Shown in pieces: positions 1 through 6,084 of a stretch of 8,339 nucleotides of DNA (the stretch's first letter is position 1; each line of letters starts with the position of its first letter). Where the stretch lies: assembly GCA_007116685.1 (NCBI GenBank), contig SKIC01000288.1, positions 1 to 8,339 on the forward strand. Reading direction: 5' to 3'. This DNA is from Balneolales bacterium. GTDB lineage: Bacteria; Bacteroidota; Rhodothermia; Balneolales; Natronogracilivirgulaceae. The translations under genes and the position numbers were made by a program. The notes under the pieces were generated by a model. It had not been told where the DNA came from, did no database searches, and saw nothing but the letters and a program-made list of their open reading frames with translations.

Positions 1-164
1 ACCCGAACTTGCTCGGCAGCATCCCGTTGATGAGGGGTAACACCCTCTGGAGCACGGACTGCATCCGCATTTCGGTCTATAATAATAGTCTCTGTTGATG
101 GACCGCAAGCTGCAAATAAAAGACCAACAATCAGAAAACCGTAAAGAGAAAAGATTCTATTCAT
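1..164 (-). CDS. Lipoprotein, N-terminal part (runs off left edge)
   Basis: The first 54 codons of a leftward gene are visible; the rest lies outside the window. The N-terminus is a typical lipoprotein signal: positive residue Arg3, a hydrophobic stretch at about residues 4-17, and the lipobox LFAAC with the modifiable cysteine at residue 20, followed by GPSTET. The product should be exported by Sec, cleaved by signal peptidase II and anchored in a membrane, most likely facing the periplasm. The mature part seen so far is polar (ending in PHQRDAAEQVR) and I recognise no family in it. The ATG is preceded about 7 bases upstream by a weak GGAA. It follows the ddl stop by 91 bases in the same direction, with no convincing terminator between, so it may be the last gene of the car-ddl transcript or have its own promoter. 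The reading is firm; the function is unknown. Confidence 0.8.
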   Translation of the reverse strand, partial: MNRIFSLYGFLIVGLLFAACGPSTETIIIDRNADAVRAPEGVTPHQRDAAEQVR

Positions 165-255
165 AATTGTTCCATAGGTTAAGCTAGGTATCATAACGGT
201 AGTCTTGCCTTATCCGTTGCCCTATGCTGGAAATAATATCTATAGTAACAAAAAA
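165..255. other. Intergenic gap between ddl and the lipoprotein gene
   Basis: This 91-base spacer holds no ORF of note. On the minus strand it contains an AACGG...CCGTT inverted repeat of 5 bp around a 14-base loop, with no T-tract after it, so it does not qualify as an intrinsic terminator. I could not identify a convincing promoter. Read-through from ddl into the lipoprotein gene is therefore possible but unproven. Confidence 0.4.
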
Positions 256-1437
256 TTACTTCCCTTTAAGTCCTTTGATACCGGTTGCTGCTTTTTCGTT
301 TAACAAATTGGTTTCGTGTGAGCGAACCCGACCGTTTTTCCGTTGATTTTCTTTTTTCGCAATAGAGATCAATTCTTTCAATAATTCGGGAAAAGTTAAT
401 CCGCTTTTATCCCAAAGGTAGAAAGAAAAAGAACCCGGAATAGTGTTTATCTCATTGAAGTACAATTGATTATTATTTTTATCCACTAAAAAATCTAACC
501 TTGCCAAACCTGATCCACCTAAAACACGAAAAACGTTGCGTGCCGTATCTTGGATAGCAGCAGTGAGCTCATCAGAAATATCAGCAGGAATAATTCTACT
601 TGCTGAAGCCATTCCTTTGCCTCCTCCGCTGCTCATATACTTATCTTCAAAACTCAGTAGCTCTTCCGAGCCCAGAGGTCTTTCGCAAACGCTTACTTTT
701 TGCTCATCATAAGTACCAAGAACAGAACAGTTGATTTCAGTTAAGGGACTAACTCCTTTTTCAACCAGCAAAATATTGTCGTAACGAAAACCCGTTTCTA
801 TGGCTTTTTCTAAATCATCTACAGTATTTGTCTTTTTCACACCGATGCTACTTCCAAGATGAGCAGGTTTTACAAACAGGGGAAAACCAATCTTTTTCGC
901 TTTTTGGATAATTTCTTCGGAGTTATTTACCCAATCGTTCTCGCTAAACCAGATATCATCAACCACCGGAATATCGTGGGCACGACAGATTTCCTTGGCC
1001 ATGCGCTTGTCCATTCCCACAGCAGCACCTGCAACAGGAGAACCGGTATATGGAAGATTGAAAACTTCGCATACACCTTGAAAAGAGCCATTTTCTCCAT
1101 CAGCTCCATGGAAAGCCATCAAAACTGCGTCTATTAGTGCTTTTTTAGGCTTTTTGAAAAGGCTGAATTCTGTTTCTAAAAGAATAGCACGACCATTTTC
1201 ATCAAAACTGAAAGTGCAAGGCGTCGCATTTCGAGTGAGTTGATTTAAATCTTTGAAATTTTTTAAATCGGTTAACACCTCACCCGTGAACCATTGCCCG
1301 TGTTTACTGATATAAAGCGGCACACAACGGTATTCCGTCTCTTTGAGCGCTTCCATTGCCTGGATAGCAGTTAGTACCGAAACTTCGTGCTCCGGCGAAA
1401 TGCCTCCAAAGGCTACTAATACATTATTTAATACCAT
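256..1437 (-). CDS. ddl: D-alanine--D-alanine ligase family protein
   Basis: This cytoplasmic ATP-grasp ligase of 393 aa should join D-Ala to D-Ala (or a related acceptor) with ATP, supplying the dipeptide end of peptidoglycan precursors. Visible family marks are the N-terminal GGISPEHEVS (residues 11-20, with the substrate-binding Glu at 16), FHGADGENG and PYTGSPVAGAAVGMDK (about 109-144), the ATP-binding FVKPAHLGSSIGV with Lys190, the loop pair Lys266-Tyr267 expected of D-Ala-adding rather than D-lactate-adding enzymes, and metal ligands Asp315 (ARLDF), Glu329 and Asn331 (NEINTIPG). After NEINTIPG it reads SFSFYLWDKSGL, about four residues shorter than the E. coli DdlB region that contacts the second D-Ala. 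The C-terminus carries a basic tail ending SHETNLL plus about 14 residues, making it longer than the roughly 306 aa DdlB. The start lies 21 bases after carB, with a weak AGGAAA 13 bases upstream. Family membership is secure; exact acceptor specificity is less so. Confidence 0.9.
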   Translation of the reverse strand: MVLNNVLVAFGGISPEHEVSVLTAIQAMEALKETEYRCVPLYISKHGQWFTGEVLTDLKNFKDLNQLTRNATPCTFSFDENGRAILLETEFSLFKKPKKALIDAVLMAFHGADGENGSFQGVCEVFNLPYTGSPVAGAAVGMDKRMAKEICRAHDIPVVDDIWFSENDWVNNSEEIIQKAKKIGFPLFVKPAHLGSSIGVKKTNTVDDLEKAIETGFRYDNILLVEKGVSPLTEINCSVLGTYDEQKVSVCERPLGSEELLSFEDKYMSSGGGKGMASASRIIPADISDELTAAIQDTARNVFRVLGGSGLARLDFLVDKNNNQLYFNEINTIPGSFSFYLWDKSGLTFPELLKELISIAKKENQRKNGRVRSHETNLLNEKAATGIKGLKGK

Positions 1438-1458
1438 AAAGGATTTTGTATTTCCTGA

Positions 1459-4287
1459 TTATCTGGAAAGGTACAAGTTTTTAAACTCGTATGGTTTTCT
1501 GAAATGCTCATCCTCAAAGTTTTCCAAAAAGTAGATACTTTCTCCGGTAGATTTCATTTCAGGCCCCAGTTCCTTTTTAACTTCAGGAAATTTATCAAAA
1601 GGAAAAACAGGTTCTTTGATGGCATAATGTTTCAGACTTGAGCTCAAATCAAACTCTGATAATTTGGCTCCAAGCATCACCTTAACTCCAATGGCAGATT
1701 CCGGACGCCCGGTTGCCTTCGCTATAAAAGGAATGGTTCGTGTGGCTCTCGGATTGGCTTCCAAAACATAAACGACGCCTTCTTTTACAGCATATTGAAC
1801 ATTGATGAAGCCTTTGATTTCCATTGCTTTTGCAATACGATGCTGATAATCTCTAATTGTCTCCAATACTTCCTCGCTTAGAGAATAAGGAGGTAACACA
1901 GCAGTTGAGTCACCGGAATGCACCCCTGCAGGTTCCAAATGTTGCATGATACCGCTGATGTGAAGTTGTTCGCCATCATAAATGGAATCCACATCTACCT
2001 CTATGGCATTTTCCAGATAGTGGTCTACCAAAATTTCATTTTCAGGATGCGTTCTCATTACAGCTTGTACGTATTCCTGCAACTCTTCTTCTTTGATAGC
2101 GATGCGCATTCCTTGCCCACCGAGTACATAACTAGGACGTACGAGCACGGGATATTCAACTTTGTTGGCAACATTAATGGCTTGTTCCACAGTCAAAGCC
2201 AATCCAAATCTTGGGAATGGAATATCTAATTTTAGAAGTAATTCAGTGAATTTTCCGCGGTCTTCTGCTAAATCCATTTTTTGGAAATCAGTACCGAAGA
2301 TGGTTACCCCTGCATCGTAAAATCGTTTGGCGAGTTTAAGTGCGGTTTGTCCGCCAACTTGCAAAAGTACGCCTTCAGGTTTTTCGTGCTCGAAAATATC
2401 CCAAACCCGCTCCCAGTAAACCGGCTCGAAATATAGTTTATCGGCTACATCAAAATCAGTGGATACCGTTTCGGGATTACAATTTACCATGATGGTTTCG
2501 TAACCCATTTCTTTGGCTGCCAATACCGCATGCACACAAGAGTAATCAAACTCAATTCCCTGCCCGATTCTATTTGGCCCGGAACCGAGAATCATCAGTT
2601 TTTTGCGATCGGTAATAACACTTTCGTTTTCATCCTCATAAGAGGAATAATAGTAAGGTGTTTGAGCAGGGAACTCGCCGGCGCAGGTATCCACAAGTTT
2701 GAATACGGGTTTTAAACCAATGTCTAATCGCTTTGAACGAACATCATGCTCGGTAACTTTAGTACCACTCTTACTTAGCAGGTGGGCAATTTGTACATCG
2801 GAAAAACCGGCTTGTTTTATTTCGTATAAATCTTCTTTACTGATATTATCAAGTGTCAGCCCCTCGGTTTTATTTTCCAGACTTACCATGTATGAAATCT
2901 GCTCAAGAAACCAGGGATCAACTTTGGTGATATCGTGAATTTCCTCAACGGAGGCACCCAGTTTGAGTGCGTTTCTGATTTGCAAACTTCTATCCCAATA
3001 TGGTTTTAAAAGTCGCTCACGCACACTTTTACGATCAATTTCTTCGTAACCGTCGGCACCAAGTCCGCCTCTGCCAATTTCCAAAGATTGCCAGGCTTTG
3101 TTCAATGCTTCCGGGAAATTACGTCCGATAGACATAACCTCACCCACGGCTTTCATTTGGGTGGTTAGTTCTTCATCCACTCCGGGGAATTTGTCGAAAT
3201 TAAATCTTGGTACTTTAACCACAACGTAATCCAGGGATGGCTCAAAGCAGGCAGAAGTATTTCCTGTGATTTGATTATTTAGTTCATCAAGATTGTAGCC
3301 CACCGCAAGTTTGGATGCTATTTTCGCAATAGGATATCCCGTTGCTTTGGATGCCAACGCTGATGAGCGGCTTACTCTCGGATTAATTTCGATGGCCACA
3401 AGACGATCTGTGCCGGGCTCCATGGCAAACTGTACATTACAACCACCGGCAAAAGTACCAATGGAGCGCATCATTTTGATGGCGGCATCTCTTAATAATT
3501 GATATTGCTTGTCGGTTAAGGTCTGTGTTGGAGCAACCGTTAGTGAATCACCGGTGTGTACTCCCATAGGATCAAAGTTCTCAATAGAACAGATAATGAC
3601 CACGTTGTCATTAGAATCACGAAGTAATTCCAGTTCGTATTCTTTCCAGCCCACAATACTTTCTTCCAGAAGAATTTCGTGCACAGGGCTCAGTTCCAGT
3701 CCGCGCAAAACTTTTCTCTCGAATTCATCTTTGTTCCAGATGATTCCACCGCCTGCACCACCCATGGTAAAAGACGGACGAATTACTACCGGAAATCCAC
3801 CGAGTTCTTCTACAATTTCTTTTGCATCCAGCATGGATTTCGCAATTCGGCTTCGGCATTGTTCAATCCCAATCGAATCCATCAACTCTCTGAACTGATG
3901 GCGATCTTCTGTTATGTCGATTGCATCAATATCCACACCGATGATTTGAATATTATTTTTCTCCCAAAAACCTTCGTGATTCAAATCACGTGCAAGATTT
4001 AATGCGGTTTGTCCTCCCATGGTTGGTAACACGGCATCCGGTTTTTCAATGGCGCAAATTTCCTTGATGGTTTCCCGGGTTAGTGGCTTCAAATACACTT
4101 TGTCTGCCATCATGGGGTCTGTCATGATAGTAGCAGGATTAGAGTTCACCAGCACAACACGGTAACCCTCTTCTCTCAGAGATTTACAGGCTTGGGTTCC
4201 GGAGTAATCAAATTCACACGCCTGACCAATAACTATTGGTCCTGATCCAATCAGCAAGATGGTTTTGATATCTGTACGTTTAGGCAT
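1459..4287 (-). CDS. carB: Carbamoyl-phosphate synthase large chain, short form without MGS-like domain
   Basis: CarB makes carbamoyl phosphate from bicarbonate, ammonia delivered by CarA, and two ATP, for pyrimidine and arginine synthesis in the cytoplasm. Two homologous synthetase halves are intact. Residues 1 to about 400 form the carboxyphosphate half (LLIGSGPIVIGQ at 11-22, RPSFTMGGAGG at 170-180, EINPRVSRSSAL at 300-311). About 400-555 is the oligomerisation domain. About 560-925 is the carbamoyl-phosphate half (MILGSGPNRIGQ at 565-576, VRPSYVLGGQGM at 716-727, EANPRATRTIPF at 843-854). The protein stops at residue 942, shortly after GPEMKSTGES, whereas E. coli CarB is about 1073 aa. 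The missing part is the C-terminal MGS-like domain that binds UMP, IMP and ornithine in E. coli. The stop is 21 bases before ddl, so no frameshifted remainder fits. It follows carA by 35 bases and shows no clear Shine-Dalgarno sequence. Confidence 0.97.
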   Translation of the reverse strand: MPKRTDIKTILLIGSGPIVIGQACEFDYSGTQACKSLREEGYRVVLVNSNPATIMTDPMMADKVYLKPLTRETIKEICAIEKPDAVLPTMGGQTALNLARDLNHEGFWEKNNIQIIGVDIDAIDITEDRHQFRELMDSIGIEQCRSRIAKSMLDAKEIVEELGGFPVVIRPSFTMGGAGGGIIWNKDEFERKVLRGLELSPVHEILLEESIVGWKEYELELLRDSNDNVVIICSIENFDPMGVHTGDSLTVAPTQTLTDKQYQLLRDAAIKMMRSIGTFAGGCNVQFAMEPGTDRLVAIEINPRVSRSSALASKATGYPIAKIASKLAVGYNLDELNNQITGNTSACFEPSLDYVVVKVPRFNFDKFPGVDEELTTQMKAVGEVMSIGRNFPEALNKAWQSLEIGRGGLGADGYEEIDRKSVRERLLKPYWDRSLQIRNALKLGASVEEIHDITKVDPWFLEQISYMVSLENKTEGLTLDNISKEDLYEIKQAGFSDVQIAHLLSKSGTKVTEHDVRSKRLDIGLKPVFKLVDTCAGEFPAQTPYYYSSYEDENESVITDRKKLMILGSGPNRIGQGIEFDYSCVHAVLAAKEMGYETIMVNCNPETVSTDFDVADKLYFEPVYWERVWDIFEHEKPEGVLLQVGGQTALKLAKRFYDAGVTIFGTDFQKMDLAEDRGKFTELLLKLDIPFPRFGLALTVEQAINVANKVEYPVLVRPSYVLGGQGMRIAIKEEELQEYVQAVMRTHPENEILVDHYLENAIEVDVDSIYDGEQLHISGIMQHLEPAGVHSGDSTAVLPPYSLSEEVLETIRDYQHRIAKAMEIKGFINVQYAVKEGVVYVLEANPRATRTIPFIAKATGRPESAIGVKVMLGAKLSEFDLSSSLKHYAIKEPVFPFDKFPEVKKELGPEMKSTGESIYFLENFEDEHFRKPYEFKNLYLSR

Positions 4288-4322
4288 TTTTGTAAGATTA
4301 TAGTATGTGTAGGAGTGACTAA

Positions 4323-5441
4323 TTAAGCAGTTGTTTTTTCTTTTGACTTGCGGATGCGCTCAACAAATTGGTCAAATAAGTAAGCAGAATCATGAGGCCC
4401 CGGCGATGCCTCCGGGTGATATTGCACGCTGAATCCGTCAAAATTGAGGAATTCTAATCCTTCAAGTGTTCCATCGTTCAAGTTTCTGTGAGAAATTCGC
4501 GCAATTTTTTCATCCACAGAATCGGGATCAACCGAGAAACCGTGGTTTTGCGTTGTGATTTCAACGGTTCCGATGCGCAAGTTTTTTACAGGATGATTAG
4601 CTCCTCTGTGCCCCACAAACATTTTATGCACCCGCAATCCTTCAGACATAGACATCAATTGATGACCAAGGCAAATACCAAACAGTGGTTTTCGTGTTGC
4701 TTTTGCTTTTGATACCGTATCCAACGCATAATCCATAGGATTTGGATCCCCGGGGCCATTAGAGAAAAAGAAAGCATCAGGATTCCAGCTTTCGATTTCT
4801 GAAAAATCTGTTTTTGCCGGATAAACTCTGAGCGTGCATCCACGTTGCAGAAAATTGTTCAGAATGTTTTGCTTCACGCCATAATCAATTACAGCGACTT
4901 TGAATTCGGAGTTTTCAGCAGGCAAAGTTTGGGCTTCTTTACGGGTTACTTTAGTAGCTAATTCTAACCCAACCATGCTAGGCCATGATTTCGCTTTTTC
5001 AACAAGTTCATCTTCGTTGAGGATTTCACTAGAGATAACCGCATTCATAACACCTTGTTGGCGGATATGGCGAACAATTCTTCGTGTATCAACCCCGGTT
5101 ATGCCTACAATGCCATGCCTTTCTAAATAGCTGTGTAAATCACTATCTGCCATTGTATTGCTAAATTGGCGAGAGTATGAGCGCACAATCAGTCCGGCTA
5201 TCATAACTTGGCGTGCTTCATCATCACGAGCAGAAACACCGTAATTACCTATATGTGGATAGGTCATCATCATTAACTGTCCGTAATAACTTGGGTCTGT
5301 GGCAATTTCCTGGTATCCGGTCATACTGGTATTGAAGCAAAGTTCGCCACCGGTAGTACCGACTTTACCAAAGGATTTACCTTTTACAACGGTTCCATCA
5401 GACAAGGCTAAAATCGCAGGTTTTAGAGTTGGATCAGACAT
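4323..5441 (-). CDS. carA: Carbamoyl-phosphate synthase small chain (glutamine amidotransferase subunit)
   Basis: CarA hydrolyses glutamine and passes ammonia through a tunnel to CarB. The 372 aa length is close to the E. coli subunit. The N-terminal CPSase small-chain domain covers about residues 5-140 (FNTSMTGYQEIATDPSY at 36-52, TYPHIGNYG at 60-68, GITGVDTRR at 113-121). The class I amidotransferase domain covers about 181-365, with the nucleophile elbow FGICLGHQ (Cys257), GHRGANHPV at 277-285, QNHGF at 298-302, and the catalytic His342 and Glu344 in YHPEASPGPHDS. All catalytic residues expected of the family are present. The ATG at 5441 gives the family's usual N-terminus; no Shine-Dalgarno sequence precedes it. 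Upstream, within 75 bases, is a strong hairpin with a T-run, and an alternative short reading frame overlaps the start codon. The 35-base gap to carB indicates co-transcription, matching the heterodimeric enzyme. Confidence 0.97.
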   Translation of the reverse strand: MSDPTLKPAILALSDGTVVKGKSFGKVGTTGGELCFNTSMTGYQEIATDPSYYGQLMMMTYPHIGNYGVSARDDEARQVMIAGLIVRSYSRQFSNTMADSDLHSYLERHGIVGITGVDTRRIVRHIRQQGVMNAVISSEILNEDELVEKAKSWPSMVGLELATKVTRKEAQTLPAENSEFKVAVIDYGVKQNILNNFLQRGCTLRVYPAKTDFSEIESWNPDAFFFSNGPGDPNPMDYALDTVSKAKATRKPLFGICLGHQLMSMSEGLRVHKMFVGHRGANHPVKNLRIGTVEITTQNHGFSVDPDSVDEKIARISHRNLNDGTLEGLEFLNFDGFSVQYHPEASPGPHDSAYLFDQFVERIRKSKEKTTA

Positions 5442-5511
5442 TATTCTTTGTGCTTGTGGATTTGGTTATGAAAGTGACTGGAGTGGTTTGACTGGGAGAA
5501 TCCCAATTCAT
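5434..5511 (-). other. Possible 25-codon leader ORF overlapping the carA start
   Basis: On the carA strand an ATG just after the terminator T-run opens a 25-codon frame. It begins MNWDSPSQTT, is rich in Ser and Thr (11 of 25 residues), and ends in a TGA inside carA codons 2-3, so the two frames overlap by 8 bases (ATGTCTGA). Such start-stop overlaps are often used for translational coupling. There is no Shine-Dalgarno sequence and no family match that I recognise, and a frame of this length can arise by chance. It is recorded as a candidate only. Confidence 0.2.
5493..5505 (-). repeat. Short inverted repeat in the carA leader
   Basis: TGGGA and TCCCA form a perfect 5 bp stem around a 3-base loop, 52 bases upstream of carA. 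It is followed by no T-tract, so it is not a terminator by itself. It could be a small leader RNA hairpin or be coincidental. Confidence 0.3.
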
Positions 5512-5515
5512 AGAC

Positions 5516-5553
5516 AAAAAAAATCCGGCTACCAAAGGCTGGTGAGCCGGATT
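5516..5553 (-). terminator. Intrinsic terminator between DUF5989 gene and carA (possible attenuator)
   Basis: On the minus strand a perfect 9 bp stem (AATCCGGCT at 5553-5545 pairing with AGCCGGATT at 5530-5522), one unpaired base, then four further pairs (ACCA/TGGT) close a 5-base loop. The outer stem leads straight into eight T residues (5523-5516). This is a classic Rho-independent terminator for leftward transcription. It lies 37 bases after the stop of the 52-codon gene and 74 bases before carA. I see no clear promoter between hairpin and carA, so either carAB has a promoter I cannot recognise or the hairpin sits within the car leader and acts as a regulated or leaky terminator. On the plus strand the stem is not followed by a T-run, so it is one-directional. 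Confidence 0.85.
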
Positions 5554-5590
5554 AACAAAAGTTATAATAACATGCTTTATCACTGATTTA

Positions 5591-5749
5591 TCAGAACAAG
5601 GCATAGATAAATGGTGCAAGTGCGGTGTTGGATGTTGCGACAATGATTAGACCGAGTAGCAGAAGTACAATAACAATGGGCGCCAACCAGATTTTCTTTC
5701 TGATTTTTAAAAAATCCCAAAACTCTTTAATAATGGATAATTTGCCCAT
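5591..5749 (-). CDS. DUF5989-family single-pass membrane microprotein
   Basis: A 52-codon gene. The protein starts MGKLSIIKEFWDFLKIRKK, has one hydrophobic segment at about residues 21-38 (WLAPIVIVLLLLGLIIVA), then a short polar stretch and the ending ALAPFIYALF. This layout (aromatic/basic N-terminal helix, RKK before one membrane span, terminal APFIYxLF) is what I know of the DUF5989 family, about 50 aa proteins of unknown function. The basic residues before the span suggest the N-terminus stays in the cytoplasm and the short C-terminus faces the periplasm. From memory, relatives often sit beside SxtJ-family membrane proteins and carbamoyltransferases; neither is in this window, but carA lies next downstream past a terminator. 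The chosen ATG is the only usable one: an in-frame TGA lies three codons upstream. A better-placed AGGA instead precedes a 3-codon frame (ATG AAT GAT TAG, 5763-5752) just ahead of it. Function unknown. Confidence 0.85.
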   Translation of the reverse strand: MGKLSIIKEFWDFLKIRKKIWLAPIVIVLLLLGLIIVATSNTALAPFIYALF

Positions 5750-5801
5750 GTCTAATCATTCATTTAAAATCCTTTCAATTTAAGGAAAAGCCGAATATCA
5801 T

Positions 5802-5831
5802 CAAATAAATATGTTCATTTAAGAATCAATT
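5802..5831 (-). promoter_or_regulatory. Candidate Bacteroidota-type promoter for the DUF5989 gene
   Basis: On the minus strand a TTG (5829-5827) is followed after 17 bases by TTTATTTG (5809-5802). The second element matches the Bacteroidota -7 consensus TAnnTTTG at all but one fixed position, and the first resembles the -33 TTTG element, though the spacing is slightly short. It would start transcription roughly 50 bases before the microprotein ATG. AT-rich DNA gives such matches easily. Confidence 0.25.
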
Positions 5832-5875
5832 TTCAAAAATCTGCTTTATTACAAGTGTACTCTTGGGATAATCTT

Positions 5876-5907
5876 ACAGATGCAACTGGGTTTCACAGAT
5901 GTGGGTT
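5876..5907. repeat. Imperfect tandem direct repeat, possible operator
   Basis: ACAGATG occurs twice with starts 19 bases apart, each followed by TGGGTT (after four extra bases in the first copy). Two half-sites on nearly the same helical face (about two turns) upstream of an efflux operon could bind a regulator. No regulator gene is present in the window and the repeat is short. Confidence 0.25.
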
Positions 5908-5933
5908 AATTTTACATTAAAACAGGTCTGAGT

Positions 5934-5943
5934 GCATATATGC
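5934..5943. repeat. Perfect 10 bp palindrome GCATATATGC
   Basis: A self-complementary site lies 142 bases before the efflux adaptor start. It might be a dimeric regulator site, but a 10 bp AT-rich palindrome also arises by chance. Confidence 0.2.
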
Positions 5944-6084
5944 CTATTTTTTAAGTGGTTTTTTAAAGATTGCTTAATAATGTTTTACAGAAGCACTTAA
6001 ACGAATTAGTAATATTAATGTTTAAAGTATCATTGAATAAACAATGAAATAATTGCTCTTAAGCGATTTGCAATCAAAACTGAA

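Larger units (their letters stand above)
5750..6084. other. Divergent intergenic region between DUF5989 gene and efflux operon
   Basis: This 335-base AT-rich stretch has no ORF beyond a few codons and must carry the promoters for both divergent units. It contains an imperfect direct repeat (ACAGATG at 5876-5882 and 5895-5901, each followed by TGGGTT), a perfect 10 bp palindrome (GCATATATGC at 5934-5943), and runs of T near 5946-5965. I see no RNA gene or terminator in it. No rightward promoter for the efflux genes could be assigned with confidence. Confidence 0.6.

Noticed and set aside
859..1137. Plus-strand ORF of 92 codons inside ddl
   Set aside because: It lies fully opposite the well-conserved ddl frame and its translation shows no family features; it is an antisense shadow.
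256..1437. A vancomycin-resistance type D-Ala:D-Lac ligase
   Set aside because: The Lys266-Tyr267 pair of D-Ala-specific ligases is present, and no vanH, vanX or sensor-regulator genes are nearby.
1438..1470. A frameshift that cut off the C-terminal domain of CarB
   Set aside because: Only 21 bases separate the carB stop from the ddl start, so no remnant of the domain exists, and the final LYLSR looks like the natural end of short CarB proteins.
3509..4002. Two overlapping plus-strand ORFs (129 and 107 codons) opposite carB
   Set aside because: They are low-complexity Ser/Phe-rich translations complementary to conserved ATP-grasp sequence, so coding on this strand is not supported.
5434..5643. 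69-codon minus-strand ORF spanning the DUF5989 gene end, the terminator and the carA start
   Set aside because: It runs through the terminator hairpin in a different frame from the microprotein and has no recognisable features; only its last 25 codons are kept as a weak leader candidate.
5750..6084. A non-coding RNA gene or riboswitch in the divergent region
   Set aside because: No extended pairing, terminator or known riboswitch core is visible; only short repeats are found.
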